A stretch of DNA of 19,565 bases, from assembly GCA_008932955.1 (NCBI GenBank), contig WBXE01000020.1, positions 1 through 19,565 on the forward strand, written 5' to 3'. Below the pieces are notes generated by a model that searched no databases, was not told the DNA's origin, and worked only from the letters and a program-made list of their open reading frames with translations. This DNA comes from Verrucomicrobiota bacterium. GTDB lineage: Bacteria > Verrucomicrobiota > Verrucomicrobiia > Verrucomicrobiales > Akkermansiaceae. Made by a program: the position numbers and the translations under genes. Shown here in pieces: positions 7,011 through 13,619 of this stretch; the first letter of the stretch is position 1, and each line of letters starts with the position of its first letter.

Positions 7011-7144
7011 TAACCACCGATTACACGGATTGAAGAGGATTACACGGATAAGATGGTCTTGATCCGCCAATTCCCATATTCACCCAAATAGTAAATTCAA
7101 TGAAATGCATAACTCTTGCCCTATCCGTGCACCCCGTGAAATTT
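7011..7144. repeat. Dispersed palindromic element, copy 1 (ACCACCGATTACACGGAT type)
   Basis: The left arm starts ACCACCGATTACACGGAT and contains GATTACACGGAT twice (7019-7030, 7038-7049). The right end, CTATCCGTGCACCCCGTG, is roughly the inverse of the left arm. Between them lie GATCCGCCAATTCCC and ATTCACCC. The whole aligns with the reverse complement of 11710-11826 over about 110 bases, with the same order of blocks. It fills most of the gap between tal and the DUF1439 gene. Confidence 0.65.
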
Positions 7145-7175
7145 GCCTGAGTATTGGAAAAACACTCAGTCAGGC
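7145..7175. other. Imperfect hairpin upstream of the DUF1439 gene
   Basis: GCCTGAGT at 7145-7152 can pair with ACTCAG at 7164-7169 (CTGAGT/ACTCAG, 11-nt loop) or with TCAGGC at 7170-7175 (GCCTGA/TCAGGC). The two are alternative pairings. It lies about 50 bases before the ATG at 7227. Function is unknown. Confidence 0.3.
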
Positions 7176-7226
7176 CATCTCGCTGCGCTCGGTTGTGGTT
7201 TCCATCTTCCTTATCTAGGATAATAC

Positions 7227-7790
7227 ATGAAAAAAAATCCGCTCATAGGTTTGTTGCTGGTACTGGTGGCGGGTGTGGCGGGCTTCCTGTTGCGAGACGC
7301 ATGGAACGAAACGGTGACCATCAATCTCACCCAGGGGATGCTCGACGCGGCGCTGGCGCGCAAATTCCCCAAGGAAAAAACCTATCTAAAAATCGTGCGC
7401 GTGACTTATCTCAATCCGCGAGCGGCGTTGCTGCCGGACCAAGACAAGGTGCGCGTGAGTCTGGATGTGAGAGTGGCGGTGGGCGTCCCAGGCCTCCTCG
7501 AAAAATCCTACACCGGCAGCGCCGCACTCATCACGAGGATCGGCTACCACCCGGCTGACTATCAGTTTTTTCTGGAACAACCCCAGTTGCAATCCCTCGA
7601 GGCACCCCAATTGCCTCAGACCTATCGCGTGGCCTTGCAGGATGGGCTCAATCACCTCGCCGGCGAGCTTGGCGATTCGGTCCCCATCTATCAGCTCACC
7701 AAAAACGATACCCCAACCAACCTCGCCAAGTTGCTGCTCAAGAACCTGGCCATCCGCAAGGACAAGGTGGTGGTGACCCTCGGCCGCTGA
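7227..7790 (+). CDS. DUF1439 (YceB-like) membrane-anchored protein
   Basis: A 187-residue protein resembling the DUF1439/YceB family, whose members are envelope proteins with a tubular lipid-binding-like fold. Seen: a short Lys-rich start (MKKN), a hydrophobic segment at residues 5-22 (LIGLLLVLVAGVAGFLL) acting as an uncleaved anchor or signal peptide, then TINLTQGMLDAALARKFP (31-48), a beta-rich middle with DKVRVSLDVRVAV, and a C-terminal LLKNLAIRKDKVVVTLG, like the 'GIEVKPGEIVIPF' end of YceB. E. coli YceB is a lipoprotein; here there is no lipobox Cys, so it is probably held by the N-terminal helix. ATG 7227 is preceded by AGGA with 8-base spacing, one of the better binding sites in the window. 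It precedes the ABC exporter by 176 bases, with a strong inverted repeat between. Function is not known. Confidence 0.72.
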   Translation: MKKNPLIGLLLVLVAGVAGFLLRDAWNETVTINLTQGMLDAALARKFPKEKTYLKIVRVTYLNPRAALLPDQDKVRVSLDVRVAVGVPGLLEKSYTGSAALITRIGYHPADYQFFLEQPQLQSLEAPQLPQTYRVALQDGLNHLAGELGDSVPIYQLTKNDTPTNLAKLLLKNLAIRKDKVVVTLGR

Positions 7791-7813
7791 GCCGCTCGTC
7801 ATCTCGTGGCCGC

Positions 7814-7886
7814 GGGGTCAGTCCCGCTTTTCGAGCATGCGCCAGCCGCGGCCAGTACACCATGCTCGAAAAGCGGGACTGACCCC
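7814..7886. repeat. 26-bp perfect inverted repeat with 21-nt loop
   Basis: Bases 7814-7839 are the exact reverse complement of 7861-7886 (arms start GGGGTCAGTCCCGC and end TTTTCGAGCATG). The 21-base loop 7840-7860 contains the palindrome GCCGCGGC. It lies between the DUF1439 stop and the ABC ATPase start. No T-run follows. Perfect arms of this length suggest recent arrival or selection; GGGGTCAGTCCC-type arms recall RAYT-associated REP palindromes. Confidence 0.85.
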
Positions 7887-7966
7887 CATTGAGAGCTGGC
7901 TTGACAAGGCGGGGCCGGCGTAGGCAAGCTGCCGAGCCGCGCCAGGGATGGCGTGTCGCCGCCGCC

Positions 7967-8749
7967 ATGCCCGATACCGATCACCGCGAAACGCTGCTGG
8001 AAGCCGTCGAACTCACCCGCAAGTTTGACGGGGTCACGGCGTTGGATCGTTTCAGTTTCAAGCTGCGCCGCGGGGAAATCCTCGGCTTGCTGGGGGCCAA
8101 CGGTGCCGGCAAGACCACCGCCATGAATTGCCTGCTGGGCCTCACCCTGCCGACGTCCGGCCAGATTTTCGCTTTCGGCCAAGCGCTTCACGCCCATCGC
8201 ATCGCCATTCTCCAGCGTAGCAATTTTTCCTCGTCCTACGTCAGTCTGCCCGGCAATCTCAAAGTGTGGCAAAACCTGCTGGTCTTTGCCCGGATTTACG
8301 GCGTGCGCGAGCCCAAGAAAAAGATCGCCGAGTTGTTAGATATGTTGGAAGTGGCGCACCTCAGGGAGCGGGTCACGGGGCAGCTCTCGGCGGGAGAGGG
8401 GACACGGGTGAATTTGTGCAAAGCTTTTTTGAATGAGCCGGAGTTGCTGATGCTCGACGAGCCCACGGCGAGTCTGGACCCGGACATCGCGGACAAGGTG
8501 CGCAAGGTGGTGCGGCGGGTGCAGCGCGAGAGGGCCATCGGCATACTATACACGTCTCACAACATGAAGGATATCGAGGAAGTCTGCGACCGCGTGATCT
8601 TCCTTCACAAGGGCCGCATCGTGGCGGAAGGTACCCCGGAGGAAATCGTCAAACGCTCCACCGAGCACTCCCTTGAAAACGTGTTCATCAAGATCGCGCG
8701 CAGCGGCGATTTAGAAGATATTAATGGCAAAGAGCCCGCTGCCCCATGA
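7967..8749 (+). CDS. ABC transporter ATP-binding protein (ABC-2 exporter type)
   Basis: A 260-residue ATPase subunit of an ABC-2 type exporter, cytoplasmic and membrane-associated through the permease encoded next. Walker A is GANGAGKT (43-50), the signature is LSAGE (140-144), Walker B is LLMLDEP (160-166) with the D-loop SLDPD, and the switch His is H198 in TSHNM. The Q-loop region reads LQRSNFSSSYVSLPGNLKVWQNL, a form found in ABC-2 exporters whose signature is LSAGQ rather than LSGGQ; here the last position is Glu. Start: the frame is open back to 7889, but ATG 7967 (MPDTDHRETLLEAVELTRKF) gives a normal length, and the upstream part overlaps no conserved sequence. It overlaps the permease gene by 4 bases (ATGA). 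Substrate cannot be told. Confidence 0.93.
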   Translation: MPDTDHRETLLEAVELTRKFDGVTALDRFSFKLRRGEILGLLGANGAGKTTAMNCLLGLTLPTSGQIFAFGQALHAHRIAILQRSNFSSSYVSLPGNLKVWQNLLVFARIYGVREPKKKIAELLDMLEVAHLRERVTGQLSAGEGTRVNLCKAFLNEPELLMLDEPTASLDPDIADKVRKVVRRVQRERAIGILYTSHNMKDIEEVCDRVIFLHKGRIVAEGTPEEIVKRSTEHSLENVFIKIARSGDLEDINGKEPAAP

Positions 8750-9543
8750 ACCTCCGCATCGTCCACGCCCTGTTGTCGCGCTATATATTCCTCTACACCC
8801 GCAGCCCCGTGCGCTTGGTTGAAATGGTCTTCTGGCCGGTCGTGGATATGCTGGTGTGGGGTTTTCTAACGGTTTACCTGCGGCAGAGCACCAGCGGCGA
8901 ATTTCCGCATTTCATCAGTTTCCTACTGGGGGCGATGATCCTCTGGGATATTCTTTTCCGCGCCCAGCAAGGGGTGGCGATCTCGTTTTTGGAGGACGTC
9001 TGGACGCGCAACCTGCTCAATATCTTCGTCGCCCCGGTGCGCACCTGCGAGTATCTAACCGCCACCTTCGCCGTCGGCGTGCTCCGCATCTGCGTCACTG
9101 CCGTGGCCTTGGTGCTCATCGGCTGGCTGGCGTATTCGTTCAACGTGTTTGTGATGCGCTGGTGGCTCATTCCATTTTTCCTCAACCTGATGCTCTTCGG
9201 CTGGTCGCTTGGCATCATCTCCACCGCCTTAATCCTGCGCTGGGGTCAGGCCGCGGAGTCGCTCGCCTGGGCCGTGCCGTTTTTCATCCAACCGGTGGTG
9301 GCGGTTTTCTATCCGGTCAGCGTGCTGCCCGCTTGGCTGCAACCCATTGCCCTGGCCCTGCCCGCCACCCATATTTTCGAGGGCATGCGCTCAGTGATGC
9401 AAACCGGCACGATGAGCTGGGCCCCGTTGCTCTGGGCATTTGCCCTCAACCTCGTCTATCTGGCGGTGGCCGGTGGCTTTTTCGTGTGGATCCTCAACTA
9501 CACCCGCCAGCGCGGCCTGCTCACCAAGTTCTCGACTCAATGA
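8746..9543 (+). CDS. ABC-2 type permease
   Basis: A 265-residue integral membrane subunit, partner of the ATPase just upstream, with which it overlaps by 4 bases. About six hydrophobic segments are visible: around residues 25-45 (MVFWPVVDMLVWGFLTVYL), 57-75, 105-130 (FAVGVLRICVTAVALVLIGWLAY), 138-160 (WWLIPFFLNLMLFGWSLGII), 175-205 (WAVPFFIQPVVAVFYPVSVLP) and 233-255. The loop SVLPAWLQPIALALPATHIFEGMR near 194-217 is the characteristic ABC-2 'P-x-W-L-x-x-x-A-x-x-x-P' motif. Such pairs export drugs, polysaccharides, lipids or small metabolites; nothing here narrows that. It stops 16 bases before hflK, so a common transcript with hflKC is possible. Confidence 0.92.
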   Translation: MNLRIVHALLSRYIFLYTRSPVRLVEMVFWPVVDMLVWGFLTVYLRQSTSGEFPHFISFLLGAMILWDILFRAQQGVAISFLEDVWTRNLLNIFVAPVRTCEYLTATFAVGVLRICVTAVALVLIGWLAYSFNVFVMRWWLIPFFLNLMLFGWSLGIISTALILRWGQAAESLAWAVPFFIQPVVAVFYPVSVLPAWLQPIALALPATHIFEGMRSVMQTGTMSWAPLLWAFALNLVYLAVAGGFFVWILNYTRQRGLLTKFSTQ

Positions 9544-9559
9544 ATCACCCCAAGCACCC

Positions 9560-10561
9560 ATGAAACCGCCGATTTTCCATGACATCCCCGCGCCCGGATT
9601 GCCCAATTTCAAGTTGCCGGCGAAATTGATTTTGCTGGTCCCGTTGGCGCTGCTGGTGCTGATGACGGTGTTTTCAGGCTATTTCACCGTCGACACGGAG
9701 TCCGTGGCGATTGTCCAGCGCTTCGGGAAGTTCGAGCGCATCGCCGAACCGGGTTTGCACTTCAAATTGCCGCTAGGCATCGACCAAGCTACCGTCATCC
9801 CGATCCAGCGCCAACTCCAACTCGAGTTTGGCTTTGGCACACCCAATGCCACCAACCCCGATCAAGTCGGCAGCGAGCCGCAACTGGAGCGCGACATGGT
9901 TACCGGCGATTTGAATGCCGCGGAGGTGGAATGGATTCTCCAGTATAGCATATCGGACCCGATACAGTATTTGTTTCATGTGCGCAATGCCGGCCCCACC
10001 CTCCGCGATCTAACTGAAAGTGTGATGTGTGAAATCATTGGCGACCGCACCATCGACGAGGTCCTAACCATCGGCCGGGCGGAGATTGAAAAGGACTGCT
10101 TGGAGAAGCTTAGAACGCTGCTCGAACGTTTCAACATGGGTATCTCGGCCAAGCAACTCCAACTCAACAACGTGCATCCGCCAGGCCCGGTGCAGCGCTC
10201 GTTCGATGAAGTCAACCGAGCCCAACAGGAACGCGAAACCTTGATCAATGAAGCCAACGGCGAATACAACCGGATTATACCGAAAGCCAAGGGCTTGGCT
10301 GCACAACGCATCTCAGCTGCCGAAGGCTTCGCATTCCAGCGCGTCAATGAAGCTGAGGGCGACGTAACCCGCTTCAAGCAGCTTTTGGTGCAGTACGAAA
10401 AAGCCCCAGCGATCACCAAGCAACGCCTCTATCTGGAGACCATGAATGAAGTGCTGCCGAAGGTGGGATCCAAGATTATTCTGGATGAAGGTGCCAAGCA
10501 GTTTTTGCCGCTCATGAATCTGCAACCTGCCAGCAGCGCCACCCCGCCACCCACCCGCTAA
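9560..10561 (+). CDS. hflK: Membrane protease modulator HflK (SPFH family)
   Basis: A 333-residue SPFH/prohibitin-family protein. HflK and HflC form a membrane cage that holds FtsH and modulates its proteolysis. Seen: a short N-terminal tail, one transmembrane helix at about residues 22-41 (KLILLVPLALLVLMTVFSGY), then the SPFH domain beginning FTVDTESVAIVQRFGKFERIAEPGLHFKLP (42-71), and a long Glu/Arg/Ala-rich coiled coil around 220-275 with ANGEYNRIIPKAKGLAAQRI and AEGFAFQRVNEAEGDV, which is typical of HflK. The C-terminal tail is short and Pro-rich (ATPPPTR). E. coli HflK has a longer Gly/Pro-rich N-terminus; this is the shorter form. Start ATG 9560 places the helix correctly; the longer frame from 9440 overlaps the permease in another frame and is rejected. 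hflC follows 11 bases later. Confidence 0.93.
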   Translation: MKPPIFHDIPAPGLPNFKLPAKLILLVPLALLVLMTVFSGYFTVDTESVAIVQRFGKFERIAEPGLHFKLPLGIDQATVIPIQRQLQLEFGFGTPNATNPDQVGSEPQLERDMVTGDLNAAEVEWILQYSISDPIQYLFHVRNAGPTLRDLTESVMCEIIGDRTIDEVLTIGRAEIEKDCLEKLRTLLERFNMGISAKQLQLNNVHPPGPVQRSFDEVNRAQQERETLINEANGEYNRIIPKAKGLAAQRISAAEGFAFQRVNEAEGDVTRFKQLLVQYEKAPAITKQRLYLETMNEVLPKVGSKIILDEGAKQFLPLMNLQPASSATPPPTR

Positions 10562-10572
10562 CCTTTCCCATC

Positions 10573-11562
10573 ATGAAACTCTCCCCCATTCTTATCGGCC
10601 TTGGTGCCTTGCTCCTCCTGCTGTTGAGCGGTGCCTACACCGTCAGTGAAACCGAACAGGTCTTCATCACCCAGTTCGGCAAACCGGTCGGCGGCGCGAT
10701 CAACGCCGATCCTACCAACAACCAGGCCGGCCTGCATTTCAAGCTGCCCGTCATCCAACAGGTGAACCGCATTGAGAAACGCATCCTGGAATGGAACGGC
10801 CCTGCGGTGGATATCCCGACCAGTGACAAACTCTATATCTCGGTCGATAGTTTCGCCCGCTGGCGCATCGCCGATCCGATCGTTTACTACAAGGCGCTTC
10901 AGGACGAGCGCCGCGCCCTGGCCCGCCTCAACACTATCATTGGCGGCGAAACCAAGAACTTTATCGCGGCCCACAATCTCATTGAAGTGGTCCGCAGCCA
11001 GAAGGATCGCAAGACCGTGCGCGATGAAACCCTCATCGATGCCAATTCCACCATTGGCGTGCTGCCACCCATTGAATTTGGCCGCAGCAAACTCGAACGA
11101 GATATCCTTGCAGCCTCCCAACCCAAGGTGGCGTCGTGGGGCATTGAGTTGCTCGATGTGCGCTTCAAACGCATCAACTACAAGGCGGGCGTGATCGAGA
11201 AGATCTATTCCCGGATGGCCTCTGAGCGCCAGCAGATTGCCGAGCGCTTCCGCTCCGAGGGTGCCGGCGAGGCCGCCAAGATTATTGGCCGCAAGGAGCG
11301 GGATTTGTTGGAAATCCAGTCGGGAGCCTATCGCAAGGAGCAAGAGATCAAAGGCAAGGCCGACGCCGAAGCCACCGCCACTTACGCCCAGGCCTATAGC
11401 TCCAGCCCGGTCGCTGCAGATTTCTATCAATATATCAAGACTCTGGAAACCTATCAAAAATCTCTATCCAAGGATACCACCCTCATACTCACCTCGGACA
11501 GCGATTTGTTCAGCCTGTTCAAGCACATGACGCCGCCAATCAAGGGCGAGGCACAGAAGTAG
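10573..11562 (+). CDS. hflC: Membrane protease modulator HflC (SPFH family)
   Basis: A 329-residue SPFH protein, partner of HflK in the FtsH-regulating complex of the inner membrane. The N-terminal helix lies at about residues 4-22 (SPILIGLGALLLLLLSGAY), followed by TVSETEQVFITQFGKPVG and AGLHFKLPVIQQVNRIEKRILEWNG, then SVDSFARWRIADPIVYY and the HflC-typical IKRINY-like DVRFKRINYKAGVIEKIYSRMASERQQIAERFRSEG (about 195-232) with AEATATYAQAY before the conserved DFYQYIKTLETYQKSL and the final TLILTSDSDLFSLF. Length and order match HflC (E. coli 334). It sits 11 bases behind hflK. No ftsH is in the window. A heptamer repeat and a palindromic element follow the gene. Confidence 0.95.
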   Translation: MKLSPILIGLGALLLLLLSGAYTVSETEQVFITQFGKPVGGAINADPTNNQAGLHFKLPVIQQVNRIEKRILEWNGPAVDIPTSDKLYISVDSFARWRIADPIVYYKALQDERRALARLNTIIGGETKNFIAAHNLIEVVRSQKDRKTVRDETLIDANSTIGVLPPIEFGRSKLERDILAASQPKVASWGIELLDVRFKRINYKAGVIEKIYSRMASERQQIAERFRSEGAGEAAKIIGRKERDLLEIQSGAYRKEQEIKGKADAEATATYAQAYSSSPVAADFYQYIKTLETYQKSLSKDTTLILTSDSDLFSLFKHMTPPIKGEAQK

Positions 11563-11621
11563 GCGGTTGTGGGGATTAGCATTGCTTGAACTGGATTGTC
11601 GCCATGCGTTTGACTTGCCTC

Positions 11622-11663
11622 AGACGCAAGACTACAAGACGCAAGACGCAAGACGCAAGACGC
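11622..11663. repeat. AAGACGC heptamer tandem array
   Basis: Four perfect consecutive AAGACGC heptamers occupy 11636-11663, preceded by degenerate units (AGACGCAAGACTAC). Same family as the arrays at 4570, 5009 (opposite strand) and 15004 (opposite strand). Confidence 0.8.
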
Positions 11664-11709
11664 AGGAATTCGCCCTAAGGGAAGCATCTTCAGCCTTGAA
11701 ATGAAAATA

Positions 11710-11826
11710 GAAACCACGGAATGCACGGATGATAAATAAGTTATTAAATTTATGGAATTCGCCTTTTTGGGGTGCTTGGGATTTGATGGATCGGGAGTAT
11801 CTTATCCGTGTAATCCATGGTAAAAA
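11710..11826. repeat. Dispersed palindromic element, copy 2
   Basis: It begins GAAACCACGGAATGCACGGAT and ends ATCCGTGTAATCCATGGT, so its ends are imperfect inverses. Read on the minus strand it aligns with 7011-7144: GATTACACGGATAAGAT, GATCC, CCAA(A)TCCC, CACCC, an AT-rich middle, ATCCGTGCA and CCGTG occur in the same order. It lacks the internal 19-bp duplication of copy 1. Confidence 0.7.
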
Positions 11827-11828
11827 AG

Positions 11829-11842
11829 CGGCAAGCCTGCCG
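11829..11842 (+). terminator. Small GC hairpin followed by T-rich DNA
   Basis: CGGCA-AGCC-TGCCG is followed by a pyrimidine-rich stretch with a T5 run at 11854-11858. It could end transcription coming from hflC or act in the terC leader. The stem is only 5 bp. Confidence 0.3.
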
Positions 11843-11884
11843 TTCTCATTTTCGTTTTTAGGTTAACTCTTCAAGGACTCTCGT

Positions 11885-12709
11885 ATGCTCACCTCCCAGG
11901 ATCTCATCTCCGGTCTGCCGGTCATTGCCAGTCTCGTCATCATCGAAGGGCTGCTATCGGTCGACAACGTATTTGGAATCGCCGCGCTGGCCAAGGAGTT
12001 GCCGCAGCACCAGCAGCGCAAGGCGATCCGGTTGGGGATGGCGGGGGCGTATGTGTTCCGGGTGCTCGCGCTGTTAGCTGCGGCTTGGTTCATCGCCAAC
12101 ACCTGGGTGCGCTGGCTGGGGGCTGTCTATCTGGTGTGGCTGATGTGTTCTCACCTCACCCGGCACGATACGCGCGCAGCTTCGGGACCATCCAAGCGTG
12201 TGGCGCCGACACTCCTCGGCGCGCTGTTGCAGATCGGCCTGATGGATCTGAGCCTGAGCATCGATAACGTGATCGCAGCGGTGGGGCTGGCACCCAAGGA
12301 TGTGCAGACCCAGCTGCCCGTCATGTGGCCGATCTATGCGGGAGTGCTGTTTGCCATCATCGCGTTGCAGGCCATCGCGCCGCATGCGTTGAGATTGCTG
12401 AGGAAGTATCCGGTGTTAGAGCCCGCCGCATTCATTTTAATCGGCTTGGTGGGTGGCATCCTCGTTTGCGAAGAATCCTATCATGCCATGACCGGCGGGG
12501 TGCTGCACATCCCGTCGCTGGCCAAATTTGCCGGCATTGTGAGCATCGTGGCACTGGCATTGCTTTACTCTGGCAGCGCTGTGGTGCGTCGCCTATCCAA
12601 CCCGCTCATCGGCCTGGCGTTGCCTTTGATGAAAGGTTTCACTGCGCTTATTAACTGGGTATTTTTGCCGCTCACGCACCTGTGTGCCGTATGCAAACGC
12701 GGGCGGTGA
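11885..12709 (+). CDS. TerC-family integral membrane protein
   Basis: A 274-residue membrane protein of the TerC family (tellurium-resistance C / Alx / YkoY group). Some members export manganese or metallate secreted proteins. The two signature half-motifs are present: EGLLSVDNVFGIAALA (21-36) and MDLSLSIDNVIAAVGLA (120-136), each with the acidic Asp-Asn pair on a transmembrane helix. About seven to eight hydrophobic segments are visible, with a cytoplasmic loop around residues 93-107 (RHDTRAASGPSKR). The C-terminus is basic (CKRGR). Start ATG 11885 is preceded by AAGGA with suitable spacing. No ter operon genes or metal riboswitch accompany it, so tellurite resistance should not be assumed; a metal homeostasis role is the better guess. 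A palindromic element lies just upstream. Confidence 0.92.
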   Translation: MLTSQDLISGLPVIASLVIIEGLLSVDNVFGIAALAKELPQHQQRKAIRLGMAGAYVFRVLALLAAAWFIANTWVRWLGAVYLVWLMCSHLTRHDTRAASGPSKRVAPTLLGALLQIGLMDLSLSIDNVIAAVGLAPKDVQTQLPVMWPIYAGVLFAIIALQAIAPHALRLLRKYPVLEPAAFILIGLVGGILVCEESYHAMTGGVLHIPSLAKFAGIVSIVALALLYSGSAVVRRLSNPLIGLALPLMKGFTALINWVFLPLTHLCAVCKRGR

Positions 12710-12800
12710 GGTGCCCGCGCAGGCACAAGTGAGTATCGCGAGCGAATAGGCGGTGATTTGGAGCTTGGCACAGGTGGTGGGACGCCTCACAACTCCGCGT

Positions 12801-13376
12801 ATGGTCCTCGGTATTCTCGGCTCCGGCTCCGGCTCAAACATGCAGGCGATTTTCGACGCAATTACCGCTGGCACTCTCGCTGCCCGCATCGCGCTGGTGC
12901 TCTCGGACAACCCCGATGCATTCATCCTCGAGCGCGCCCGTCGCCACGGCATCGCCACCGGCCTGATTGATTGCCACGGCTTCAAGACGAAATTTCCCGC
13001 CGAGGCGCAACAGGAAACCGCGGCCTGCTTGCAAGCAGCAGGGGTGGAGCTGGTGTGTCTGGCTGGATTCCTGCGGCTGGTGAAACAGCCGCTGCTGGGT
13101 GCCTTTCCCAAGCAGATCATCAATATTCATCCCTCGCTGTTGCCGGCCTTCCCTGGTCTGGAATCCTGGCAACAGGCGCTCACCGCGGGGGTGGCGGAAA
13201 CCGGTTGCACTGTCCACCTCGTCGATGCCGGCATGGATACCGGCCCAATCATCCTCCAGCAAGCCGTGCCAATCTTGCCCGGCGACTCCGCCGCGTCGCT
13301 CCATGCCCGCATCCAAGAGGCGGAGCGCCGCCTTTATCCCGCCGCCATCGCCAAGCTGGCGGCCTCTCGCGGCTAG
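12801..13376 (+). CDS. purN: Phosphoribosylglycinamide formyltransferase
   Basis: A 191-residue GAR transformylase that adds a formyl group from 10-formyltetrahydrofolate to glycinamide ribonucleotide, step 3 of purine synthesis. The family motifs are visible: the phosphate loop LGSGSGSNMQAI (6-17), catalytic Asn108 and His110 in INIHPSLLPAFPG, the folate-binding LAGFLRLV (87-94), and Asp146 in HLVDAGMDTGP. Length is normal for PurN (about 185-215). A GTG at 12753 is in frame, but the preceding 16 residues are not family-like; ATG 12801 (MVLGILGSGSGSN) begins directly at the first strand. It follows terC by 91 bases. A group of repeats lies downstream. Confidence 0.95.
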   Translation: MVLGILGSGSGSNMQAIFDAITAGTLAARIALVLSDNPDAFILERARRHGIATGLIDCHGFKTKFPAEAQQETAACLQAAGVELVCLAGFLRLVKQPLLGAFPKQIINIHPSLLPAFPGLESWQQALTAGVAETGCTVHLVDAGMDTGPIILQQAVPILPGDSAASLHARIQEAERRLYPAAIAKLAASRG

Positions 13377-13393
13377 CACGCCAATTTTTTGTC

Positions 13394-13549
13394 GGGGGGG
13401 CTGCCATGCTGGACTATTTGTCTGTCCCTTAACCCAGTTTGACGCGCAGGTCACGTGCTGGACTATTCGTCCGTCCCTTAATCCATTGTTGGGGGGCAGC
13501 CATGCTGGACTATTTGTCTGTCCCTTTATCGAGTTTGACGCGCAGGTCA
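13394..13549. repeat. Cluster of three GGACTATTTGTCTGTCC-type repeats
   Basis: A 60-base unit occurs at about 13394-13453 and 13490-13549. Within it, the final 49 bases (13405-13453 and 13501-13549) differ at only three positions. Each reads GGGGGGC(A/T)GC, CATGCTGGACTATTTG, TCTGTCCCTT, then GTTTGACGCGCAGGTCA. A partial third copy (13455-13490) has GTGCTGGACTATTCGTCCG, with two C-for-T changes. GGAC and GTCC flank the core and can pair. A degenerate copy is at 3915-3954 beside the RAYT remnant. Confidence 0.8.
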
Positions 13550-13619
13550 AATTTCCTCTCGGGGCCAAATTTCTTGCCATGGGGGCGGGGATGGGGCAGG
13601 CTGCGGGTTTCCAACCATT

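Larger units (their letters stand above)
11563..11884. other. Repeat-filled gap between hflC and terC
   Basis: 322 bases with no gene. It contains the AAGACGC heptamer array (11622-11663), palindromic element copy 2 (11710-11826) and a small hairpin (11829-11842). I looked for a yybP-ykoY manganese riboswitch upstream of terC and did not see one. Confidence 0.7.

Noticed and set aside
9440..9559. Longer N-terminus for HflK
   Set aside because: The segment overlaps the permease gene in another frame and would place 60 residues of unrelated sequence before the membrane helix.
11827..11884. Manganese (yybP-ykoY) riboswitch upstream of terC
   Set aside because: The space between the palindromic element and the ATG is only about 58 bases, and I saw none of the conserved loop sequence.
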